This document shows, piece by piece, positions 17,311-24,296 of a stretch of 52,200 nt of DNA. The stretch's first letter is position 1; each line of letters opens with the position of its first letter. The position numbers and the translations under genes are program-made. Source of the DNA: Candidatus Gottesmanbacteria bacterium (GTDB taxonomy: Bacteria > Patescibacteriota > Microgenomatia > UBA10105 > UBA927); contig JAHFKN010000001.1 in assembly GCA_023245355.1 (NCBI GenBank), positions 332,596 through 384,795 of the forward strand. The letters run 5' to 3'. The notes under the pieces are model-generated. The model saw only the letters and a program-made list of their open reading frames with translations. It was not told the DNA's origin and ran no database searches.

Positions 17311-18941
17311 GCCGCCGCACAAAAATCTTTTTATGCATCATTCTTCTGGCAGCCGCCGCTTTGCGGCTTTATCGTTTGTCTGATGTCCCCCCGGGAGTAA
17401 ACCGCGACGAAGCATCAATCGGCGTGACTGCTTCTTCCCTTATGCAAACGGGCAGAGACGAATACGGCAGGTTTCTGCCATTGTCTTTTGAATCGTTCGG
17501 AGACTGGAAATTGCCGCTGTATATCTACACGACCATTCCGTTTGTGAAACTATTTGGGCTTTCCGAACTTGCCGTACGTTTACCGTCGGCTTTGGCGGGT
17601 ATCGCTTCTGTGGCAGCGCTATATTATCTGGCGCAGATGCTCTTTGCATCAGAAAGTATCGGCTTGCTTGCCGCAGTCTCACTCGCGCTTATGCCGTGGC
17701 ACATTCATATATCCCGTGTCGAGTCAGAAGCGATTGTCGCCGTATTTTTTACGATAATGGGTTCCATATGCTTCCTTCGCGCGCTCAAACACAAATCGCT
17801 GCGCAGTCTTATATATGCTGCCGTACTATTTGCGCTGACATACTATACCTACCACGGCAATCATGTATTTACAACACTGCTGCTCATAGGGCTCGCGGCA
17901 ATCTATTGGCGTGATCTCATAAAAATTCCCAGATGGTGGATTGCGTTGGGAACGGGCGCTCTTATGACGTTTGTCATTCTCTCCGTCACCCTTACGGCAG
18001 ATCATACGAAAATCGGCGGCATCAGCATATTCGGCGATCCGACAACCGTACATACGCAGATCGAACTACCCCGTCTTCTTCACGATAACCCCGATTCACT
18101 CGCTGCACGTTTTATCCACAACCGTTTTGTATACGCTGTAGTAGCAATATCCCAAAACTATCTCAAATCCTATGGCCCTGATTTCCTTTTCATCAGGGGC
18201 GGAGGGAACAAGGCACATAACATACAGCGATACGGCAACCTGCATCCCATCGATGCGCTGTTCCTTATTCTCGGAGCGGCAATACTTATAAGTGGCATAC
18301 AGAAAAAAAGCGCTAAATTTATTCTTTGGTGGATAGCTATCGGAGGAGTGGCGGCTGCTATCACCAAAGACGCTCCGCACAGCAACCGCATGCTTGCCGT
18401 CGTCCCCTCGCTCGCCATAGCGATTGCTGCAGGCACAACACTGGCGTATGAACGTGTGCCGGCACGCATAAAAAAGGTTTTTGTCGTCGCTCTCATACTT
18501 GGATATGCGGGCGCCATGACTTACTATCTCGATTCATATTTCATCCACTTCCCGAAAACCGAAGCGGCGAACTGGGGATACGCCTATAAAAAACTGACAC
18601 CTGTCCTCTTTGCTACAAAATACGCTTCAAAACATGTCGTTATGACCTACCCGCAGACATCGCCGTATATATTCCTCCTGTTTTACAGCGGCTATTCCCC
18701 TGCCCGCTACCAGAAAGAGGCAACACGATATCCGGTTTCCGCCGACGGATTTACCGACGTTTCGGGATTCGGAAGATTCTCATTCCGCGGGATAGACTGG
18801 AATAAAGACCCTGCTCTGCCCAATACGCTTCTTGTAGCCAGGCAGGATGAAGTACCCAGTGATATGACATCGAAAATTATTTCCGAAATTACCCTACCCG
18901 ATGCCGCAGTACAATTTGTAGTAATAGATACGGAAAAATAA
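17307..18941 (+). CDS. GT39-family membrane glycosyltransferase, DEYG paralogue 4
   Basis: The start is the ATG at 17307, which overlaps the upstream stop as ATGA. The frame is open further left, but that part overlaps the YfhO-like gene and is not membrane-protein-like. The resulting 544-residue protein has GVNRDEASIGVTASSL (D34, E35), DEYG (51-54), ESFGDWKLPLYIY, VRLPSALAG and MPWHIHISRVESEA. DAPHSNR stands in place of the TPHALR seen in its paralogues. Relative to them it has lost the GYNAYSI wording (GVTASSL), so it is a diverged copy. It should act as an outer-face GT-C enzyme. The soluble C-terminal part contains FYSGYSPARYQ, equivalent to FYTKYDPAAY in the copy at 7182. Confidence 0.85.
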   Translation: MSRRTKIFLCIILLAAAALRLYRLSDVPPGVNRDEASIGVTASSLMQTGRDEYGRFLPLSFESFGDWKLPLYIYTTIPFVKLFGLSELAVRLPSALAGIASVAALYYLAQMLFASESIGLLAAVSLALMPWHIHISRVESEAIVAVFFTIMGSICFLRALKHKSLRSLIYAAVLFALTYYTYHGNHVFTTLLLIGLAAIYWRDLIKIPRWWIALGTGALMTFVILSVTLTADHTKIGGISIFGDPTTVHTQIELPRLLHDNPDSLAARFIHNRFVYAVVAISQNYLKSYGPDFLFIRGGGNKAHNIQRYGNLHPIDALFLILGAAILISGIQKKSAKFILWWIAIGGVAAAITKDAPHSNRMLAVVPSLAIAIAAGTTLAYERVPARIKKVFVVALILGYAGAMTYYLDSYFIHFPKTEAANWGYAYKKLTPVLFATKYASKHVVMTYPQTSPYIFLLFYSGYSPARYQKEATRYPVSADGFTDVSGFGRFSFRGIDWNKDPALPNTLLVARQDEVPSDMTSKIISEITLPDAAVQFVVIDTEK

Positions 18942-18943
18942 GT

Positions 18944-20596
18944 ATGAAACGCACACATATTTTCCTCTTTATTATTCTGCTTTTGGGAACAATCCTCCGG
19001 TTTTACCGTATTACGTCCGTCCCCCCTTCGCTGTCACACGACGAAACGGCAATTGCCTACAATGCGTATTCCATTCTCAAAACCGGCAAAGATGAATACG
19101 GAATTCCGTTTCCGCTCCTTTTCCGGTCGTTCGACGATTACAAACTCCCCGGCATGGTGTATGCGTCCGTTCCCGCCGTGGCAGCGTTCGGAACGACCGC
19201 GATGGGAGCCCGGTTCACGTCCGCATTTTTAGGGTCATTTACCGTCTTATTGGTATATCTTCTGGTCCATGAATTGTTCAGTGTTTCCGGCAAAAGCAGG
19301 CAGTACACGCCGGACGTCTATGCGCTGTCGTCGGCATTTTTCTTTGCCATATCGCCGTGGCATATCAACTTTTCCCGGCAGTTGTTTGAATCCAACGGTG
19401 CGCTGTTTTTTCTAACGCTCGCCGTATACATGCTGCTCCGGTCGCTCCGCTCTATCCGGTTTCTGTGGCTGGCTGCACTTTTTATGGGGGTTTCCGTATA
19501 CTTTTACTATTCCGTGCGTCTTGTGCTCCCGTTTGTTATTTTGGTTTACTGGCTTATCAACAAAAAAACTCTCGCCCTCCATAAACCGGTCACCATTCTC
19601 TCTCTGTGTCTTTTTGTTCTCACCATACTGCCTATCGGCAGTCAGATGTTTACCCGCGGAGGATTAGAGCGCGTGTCTATCGTCAGCCTGGTGAATGATC
19701 CGAATTACTATAAATGGAAAGACGTATTTATCCGGTTCTATGCAGCTCACCAGAATCCGGTTACCAAGCTTTTCTTTAACCAGAAGACGGCGCTGGTATG
19801 GACAGCGGCCGATAACTACTGGAAAAATATCTCCCCGCTTCAGGTTTTTGCCAGCGGAACCAATACGTACGGTTTGCAGCACCCGTTCGAAATTCCGTTT
19901 ATCATGGTCGGCCTACTGTTTTTCATATCCTTTCCCCAACCGGGCAAATGGCTGCTGATCGTATGGTTTTTTGCGTCATTTTTGCCCGGCGCGCTGAGCA
20001 CCAATCAGCCGAATGCACTCCGCACCCTGCTCGGGTCCCCGTTTTTCTCTGTCTGCTCGGGAATCGGAGCCGTACAGATTCTGAAAAGTATCGATGAACG
20101 GAAACGGCTATGGTACGGTGTCGTGCCGTTTGGTTTGATGCTTCTCTACTTCCTCTATACCTTTTACCAGTCGTATTTCATCGTGAACCCGACACGAAAC
20201 GCACTGGCATTCGGCGACGGGTACGAACAGATGATCCGGTATGTAAAAATGCATGAATCGCAATATGACCGTATCGTTATTTCCGGCTACTACTGGCGCC
20301 CGTATATTTTCATGCTTTATTGGGGCGGGACAGATCCTGAAACATACCAAAAGACAGGCTCACGGCAGGGTTGGGGAAAATACGTATTTACCGGAGCCGA
20401 ATGGGACAAAAACGAAATATTTCTCTACGACTCATCCTTTGATCCGGGCACGCTTATGTTACCAAAGCCTGCTAAAACACTGTTTATCCTGGGGCGTCTT
20501 GAATACGAGAGGAATCAGGAGCGTTACCTTCATCTCGATACGATATCAGGGCGGCACGAACCAGCTGTCTTCATAGCGGCCTCACTAAAACAATAG
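18944..20596 (+). CDS. GT39-family membrane glycosyltransferase, DEYG paralogue 5
   Basis: This 550-residue membrane protein starts 2 nt after the previous stop, with GGAAAAA upstream. The first loop reads SLSHDETAIAYNAYSI (D33, E34), then DEYG (50-53), RSFDDYKLPGMVYASVP, and SPWHINFSRQLFESN with Ser replacing Ala in the usual FEAN. NQPNALR stands at the TPHALR position. It is the last gene of the plus operon and ends in TAG at 20594-20596. The same frame then stays open for 38 further codons to a TAA at 20711-20713, which may or may not be meaningful. Function is inferred as lipid-phosphate-sugar-dependent transfer on the outer face. The tail ends in AVFIAASLKQ, like the hydrophobic C-terminal strands of the other copies. 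Confidence 0.85.
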   Translation: MKRTHIFLFIILLLGTILRFYRITSVPPSLSHDETAIAYNAYSILKTGKDEYGIPFPLLFRSFDDYKLPGMVYASVPAVAAFGTTAMGARFTSAFLGSFTVLLVYLLVHELFSVSGKSRQYTPDVYALSSAFFFAISPWHINFSRQLFESNGALFFLTLAVYMLLRSLRSIRFLWLAALFMGVSVYFYYSVRLVLPFVILVYWLINKKTLALHKPVTILSLCLFVLTILPIGSQMFTRGGLERVSIVSLVNDPNYYKWKDVFIRFYAAHQNPVTKLFFNQKTALVWTAADNYWKNISPLQVFASGTNTYGLQHPFEIPFIMVGLLFFISFPQPGKWLLIVWFFASFLPGALSTNQPNALRTLLGSPFFSVCSGIGAVQILKSIDERKRLWYGVVPFGLMLLYFLYTFYQSYFIVNPTRNALAFGDGYEQMIRYVKMHESQYDRIVISGYYWRPYIFMLYWGGTDPETYQKTGSRQGWGKYVFTGAEWDKNEIFLYDSSFDPGTLMLPKPAKTLFILGRLEYERNQERYLHLDTISGRHEPAVFIAASLKQ

Positions 20597-20713
20597 GCTA
20601 CATCAGGTAACATCGGGAAACTTGCTTACCCGACATTCGGTGATGAGGGAATCGTGGCGCTGGCAGCCACGTGGGTCGCTACAAAACCCATCCGTCAGGC
20701 GCGGTATAGTTAA
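20597..20713. other. Palindrome-rich spacer between convergent transcription units
   Basis: This 117-bp gap separates two convergent operons. It contains nested or consecutive inverted repeats: CATCA 20601-20605 with TGATG 20641-20645 enclosing GGTAA 20606-20610 with TTACC 20626-20630; CGTGGC 20653-20658 with GCCACG 20666-20671; and GGGT 20673-20676 with ACCC 20686-20689. None is followed by a run of T on either strand, so these are not classical intrinsic terminators. Both strands are also open in one frame: 38 codons on plus in frame with the preceding gene, and about 31 on minus from 20698 to a TGA at 20603-20605. It could be a bidirectional termination region, a small structured RNA, a dispersed extragenic repeat or a gene-tail remnant. 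Confidence 0.4.
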
Positions 20714-22423
20714 TTATTTACCCGCCTTTGCAACCTCTTCGATGTAGCCCAGCGTCAGAAGCTTCTTTAAGATTTCTTCCTGATACCGTTTGTCAAAATT
20801 AAACGTGCCGTCTATATCGAAATTCTCCGTCTTCTGAAGCTTCCATCGGTATTGTCTGTCGGTCAGTGTCTCATTGAGTTTGAATAAACGGAAATAATTC
20901 GCATCGAGAAATTCCGACATCCACCAGTTATACGTACTCGCATCTCCTCCCCACGGAGCGAATCCGCGGTTGAAAACGATGAGTTTCGGGCGGTTCTTAG
21001 AAAGATCCGCGATCAGCTCATCTTTTATTTTGGACGTGGCAGCATGATTTAAGAACCAGTGGTACTTACTCGGCTGACGTTTGGTATTGAGGTAAAACAG
21101 TTCCTCAAATTCAAACGGTCCGATAAATACGAAGTCATCGGGAGACACAATCGCATTCACGTAGGGCGCTATCTGTGGGCGGTTATAAATAAGGGGGGCG
21201 GTTCCCATATATTTGGGGAAAAACTTCTGCTCCATTTTCATGGCAAGGTACAGCGGTGTGGCTATCCAATAGAGCAACAACAGTGCATACACGGCCGAAA
21301 GCACTACTTTTTGCGAAAAAGCGGTTTTCTCTTCATCGAGCAACTCCTTGACCGCCCACACGGCAAATACTCCGTTAAACATGGAGGTAATAATATAGAC
21401 GAACGCCTGATAATCGGTTTCCCGGATAGACTGGGGATTACTCCGGGCATTGGAGAACACAAGCGTGACAAGCAGCGGGAACAGAAATGCCCACTTCCCC
21501 CGCAATATGACGAGAAAGATTGCCACGGCACTGGAAAAAGCGAGCGTCACCTGCACGGGATTGCTGATCGGAAATCCTGCTACCCCCCACAATGCAGGAA
21601 GATAATTATTGATGAACGTATCCGCAATCACTGCCGCGTACCGGATCGGATTAATGGCTGCTCCGGGAGCATGCGGGTAATTATAGATATAGTAATTGGT
21701 GTTATATACGACATTTGCCCAGTAATAATCCTTAACACTTCCGGTAAGCAGTAAATAGAGTCCGAACAACAGATACGGAACCGAAAGCAGCACGACACCG
21801 GTAATTATGCGGCGCCATACGGATTTTTTGGTATTTGTGGATACGAAAAGATACAGTGCATACAGCGACAATGCCATCACGATAAATATATACGTCATGG
21901 ACGTAAACCAGCTCAGGAACGCAAACCCTCCGGCGATTATAAGATCCGGCGTTTCAAATTTTTCGCTGTAATAATCCTTAAGAAATAAAAGGGCAAAGGA
22001 AGGCAGGATAAAATATCCCGCTAACGTATCCGCAAGAAGCATATTTCCCCAAAAATACGTAGCAGCCAATCCGATGATAAAAAGGAGAACGACATAAAAC
22101 GTAAGGTTCCGTTTCGGCAACCTCCGCCGCAGCAGCGCATATGATCCCACAAGCATTGCATACAGCACGATTTCCCATCCCACCCTGAATTTTACGAATG
22201 ACCGGCCGGTAAACGGCAGAATCCCCGCTGCCATAACATATGCGCCGGGTTGATGATGCTGAAACCAATCCCGGTAGGGCAGCTTCCCCTCCGTTATATA
22301 TCTGCCTCCAACAATGCTGTCAAACTCGTCCGGATATTTTTCATGAAATGCGTTTGTGACAAATACCGTAAGAAGCAGGGAGAAAATCAGAAGCGCTTTC
22401 CAATACCTTTTGAGTACGTTCAT
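20714..22423 (-). CDS. GT39-like membrane glycosyltransferase with long soluble C-terminus
   Basis: This is a 569-residue integral membrane protein. The first loop reads HEKYPDEFDSIVGGRYITEG (D32, E33, D35) followed by LPYRDWFQHHQPGAYV. The acidic pair, the YRD and the HxPG are arranged as in GT39/PMT_2-like enzymes, although this protein is not close to the other copies here. About eleven membrane segments run to residue 400. The rest is a soluble extracytoplasmic domain with PDDFVFIGPFEFEEL and FNRGFAPWGGDAS, ending in a charged helix (RYQEEILKKLL). It has its own 50-bp upstream gap with a possible promoter and ends against the convergent plus operon. A GT-C role is inferred from topology and first-loop motifs only. 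Confidence 0.74.
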   Translation of the reverse strand: MNVLKRYWKALLIFSLLLTVFVTNAFHEKYPDEFDSIVGGRYITEGKLPYRDWFQHHQPGAYVMAAGILPFTGRSFVKFRVGWEIVLYAMLVGSYALLRRRLPKRNLTFYVVLLFIIGLAATYFWGNMLLADTLAGYFILPSFALLFLKDYYSEKFETPDLIIAGGFAFLSWFTSMTYIFIVMALSLYALYLFVSTNTKKSVWRRIITGVVLLSVPYLLFGLYLLLTGSVKDYYWANVVYNTNYYIYNYPHAPGAAINPIRYAAVIADTFINNYLPALWGVAGFPISNPVQVTLAFSSAVAIFLVILRGKWAFLFPLLVTLVFSNARSNPQSIRETDYQAFVYIITSMFNGVFAVWAVKELLDEEKTAFSQKVVLSAVYALLLLYWIATPLYLAMKMEQKFFPKYMGTAPLIYNRPQIAPYVNAIVSPDDFVFIGPFEFEELFYLNTKRQPSKYHWFLNHAATSKIKDELIADLSKNRPKLIVFNRGFAPWGGDASTYNWWMSEFLDANYFRLFKLNETLTDRQYRWKLQKTENFDIDGTFNFDKRYQEEILKKLLTLGYIEEVAKAGK

Positions 22424-22435
22424 AATTCCGCCTTT

Positions 22436-22444
22436 ATCATATCA
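22436..22444 (-). promoter_or_regulatory. Possible extended -10 element upstream of the membrane protein at 20714-22423
   Basis: On the minus strand the bases read TGATATGAT, one mismatch from TGnTATAAT. The predicted transcription start near 22429 would leave a leader of about 6 nt, nearly leaderless. However, a GGCGGA resembling a ribosome-binding site lies just upstream of the ATG, which is hard to reconcile with that start. There is also a CGGCC-TT-GGCCG palindrome at 22448-22459 without a T-run. Nothing else is seen in this 50-bp gap. Confidence 0.3.
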
Positions 22445-22473
22445 CATCGGCCTTGGCCGCCGGTTCTGACGGG

Positions 22474-23349
22474 TTAGGATTGCTTTCCGCCTTTTTCCGC
22501 AATGATAACCATATTATCCTTCATGGGAATGTACAGCGGGAACCGCATCAGCGGAGTTTTTTTAATACGCGTATATACCCAGGACGCGATAGCGCTCTCA
22601 CCTGTCGTCCGGGCAAGATGCAATACATACCCCAGGCTCAGCCATTTACCGACCTTGTGCCACGCCGTGGGTTTAAGTCCGGCCAGATGAAGCAGTTTCG
22701 CAACATTTTTCCGGTGAAAAAAGAATATATGCTGAGGCGGGATAAAAAACGTCCACCGCCGCTTCATGATTCTGGCAGCTATACTCCGGGTATCTCCCGT
22801 TGCAATGATGATGATGCCGTCGGGTTTTAGCAGTGTCGCTAATTTTTTCATATCAGCGAGAGGTTCCTGCAAATGTTCAAATACATCAAACATGGTGATG
22901 ACATCGAAACTCGCTTTCGGGTATGTGACTTCCTGAATCGTTCCTTCCTGTATCCGGTTTTTGCCGACCAGCTCACTTGCTTTGCCCGCCGCAAACGATG
23001 ACGGATCGAACCCGTAAGCGTCGTACCCACGGGATTTTGCGATTTCCACGACATATCCGAACGCGCAGCCGACATCCAGCAATTTCCCTGAGGGCTTTCT
23101 GTCGGAAATAAAGGCCAGGAACTTATGCATGTTCTTCACGATCAGCGGCTTATCCAGCTCATAATCCGCATATGCACTCCGTGTGGGGTCCCCCTCGTAA
23201 TACCCCTCCGAATAAAATTCCTTTACGAACTTCGTATAATCACGTTTGAGGTCAGTCTGTCCCAAGTGACAGTTCTGACACCGGTAAATCCAATATCCGT
23301 TCTTATGAAGGTATTTTTCGAGAGGTATCTGACAAAGGAGGCATCGCAT
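22474..23349 (-). CDS. Zinc-ribbon class I SAM-dependent methyltransferase
   Basis: This is a 291-residue cytoplasmic protein. Its N-terminus has four cysteines spaced as a zinc ribbon (C3, C6, C24, C27). The Rossmann methyltransferase core follows, with LLDVGCAFGYVVE (90-102) as the SAM-binding motif I, GFDPSSFAA as the acidic ribose-binding strand, and FDVFEHLQEP (154-163). This is the arrangement of Methyltransf_23/UbiG-like enzymes that modify sugars or polyketides and often have N-terminal zinc-binding segments. In this context it most likely methylates a sugar, sugar nucleotide or lipid-linked glycan, which is inference. It sits 12 nt downstream of the GT2 gene at 23362-24282, so the two are probably co-transcribed. 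No Shine-Dalgarno is evident. Confidence 0.85.
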   Translation of the reverse strand: MRCLLCQIPLEKYLHKNGYWIYRCQNCHLGQTDLKRDYTKFVKEFYSEGYYEGDPTRSAYADYELDKPLIVKNMHKFLAFISDRKPSGKLLDVGCAFGYVVEIAKSRGYDAYGFDPSSFAAGKASELVGKNRIQEGTIQEVTYPKASFDVITMFDVFEHLQEPLADMKKLATLLKPDGIIIIATGDTRSIAARIMKRRWTFFIPPQHIFFFHRKNVAKLLHLAGLKPTAWHKVGKWLSLGYVLHLARTTGESAIASWVYTRIKKTPLMRFPLYIPMKDNMVIIAEKGGKQS

Positions 23350-23361
23350 AGGGGGAATAAT

Positions 23362-24282
23362 TTATGTGGTAAATAGTGCTGCATCTTTCCGGCGCCAGTG
23401 CTTGGACGCCCGCATACGAGATATTAGTATAGCAGGTAATTTCATAATCGCCATACCGTACCCCGCAAGCATAAGCATATCACCCCGCATGACTGCCTGG
23501 AGCAGCCGGACCGGCGTCCAAAGCAGGTGGGCAATCCAGAGATTCGTATCGGACATATTTTTCCACAAAAAAATAAATTGGTTCCGGTATACGATCCGTT
23601 TGATATCGGAAGACGTATAGGATGTCTTTATTTTCCCTTCCTCATGAAAATGCCCTACCGTACTTTTTGTCTCAAACAAAACACGGTATCCCGATTTGAG
23701 CATTTGGTAGGATAAATCGATGTCTTCCCAGTAAAAAGGGTTATACAGCGGATCCATGCCTCCCAATGTGTCCCATACGCTTTTCCGGAACGCGGCACTT
23801 CCTCCGGAAACCCATGCCGTATCCTCCCGGTTCACTTCACCGCGGGAATGGATAAAATACCCTTTTTCCCACCGCGCCACTCCCCTGCCGCGAAGAACCG
23901 TTCCGTTCTTTTCATGACTTTTTTCAAGGCACCCGACCGCCGCAACTGTAGGATCGGCAAACCGGGCCAGAAGAGGAGCGAGAAAATCCGCTTCCGGACG
24001 GACATCGGTGTTTAACAGAACGACAATTTCACCCGTAGCTACGTGTACCCCGCTGTTTACGTTCCCGGCAAATCCTTTTTGTTGTTTGTTTTCCACAACC
24101 GTAACGCCGGGAAACGCTGTGTTGAGGAACGGAACCGACCCGTCCTCGGACGCATCATCGGCTACGATAATCTGCGCTTCCGGCGCCGCCTTAAGAACGG
24201 TCGATAGGTTTTTTCTGAGCAGATGCTCACCGTTCCAATTGGGCAATACGATACTGACCGTCATGTCTGGTTGTTGTTTCAT
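23362..24282 (-). CDS. GT2 glycosyltransferase, rhamnosyltransferase (WbbL)-like
   Basis: This 306-residue protein has the complete family 2 layout. The N-terminal strand is VSIVLPNWNGEHLL (9-22), the UDP/dTDP-binding segment VADDASEDGS (40-49), and the metal-binding NTD is at 91-93. The acceptor/base motif is FYWEDIDLSYQMLKSGY, with W185, E186, D187 and D189. Acid pairs of this kind after NPFYW are characteristic of WbbL-like rhamnosyl- and related transferases that add a sugar to lipid-linked glycans on the cytoplasmic side. dTDP-sugar genes at 46406-49049 fit this. An inner ATG seven codons in (24264) would also start at the fold. The C-terminal third is basic and hydrophobic, suggesting membrane association. 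Confidence 0.87.
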   Translation of the reverse strand: MKQQPDMTVSIVLPNWNGEHLLRKNLSTVLKAAPEAQIIVADDASEDGSVPFLNTAFPGVTVVENKQQKGFAGNVNSGVHVATGEIVVLLNTDVRPEADFLAPLLARFADPTVAAVGCLEKSHEKNGTVLRGRGVARWEKGYFIHSRGEVNREDTAWVSGGSAAFRKSVWDTLGGMDPLYNPFYWEDIDLSYQMLKSGYRVLFETKSTVGHFHEEGKIKTSYTSSDIKRIVYRNQFIFLWKNMSDTNLWIAHLLWTPVRLLQAVMRGDMLMLAGYGMAIMKLPAILISRMRASKHWRRKDAALFTT

Positions 24283-24296
24283 ATATAAGGCACGGA

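Noticed and set aside
21059-21754. A 231-codon open frame on plus, antisense to the membrane protein at 20714-22423
   Set aside because: Its translation is rich in His, Arg, Lys and Gly with no domain or membrane pattern. It lies wholly inside a well-supported gene on the other strand.
22448-22459. CGGCC-TT-GGCCG palindrome as an intrinsic terminator of the methyltransferase gene
   Set aside because: There is no T-run on either side, and the loop is too small unless the stem is shortened to four pairs.
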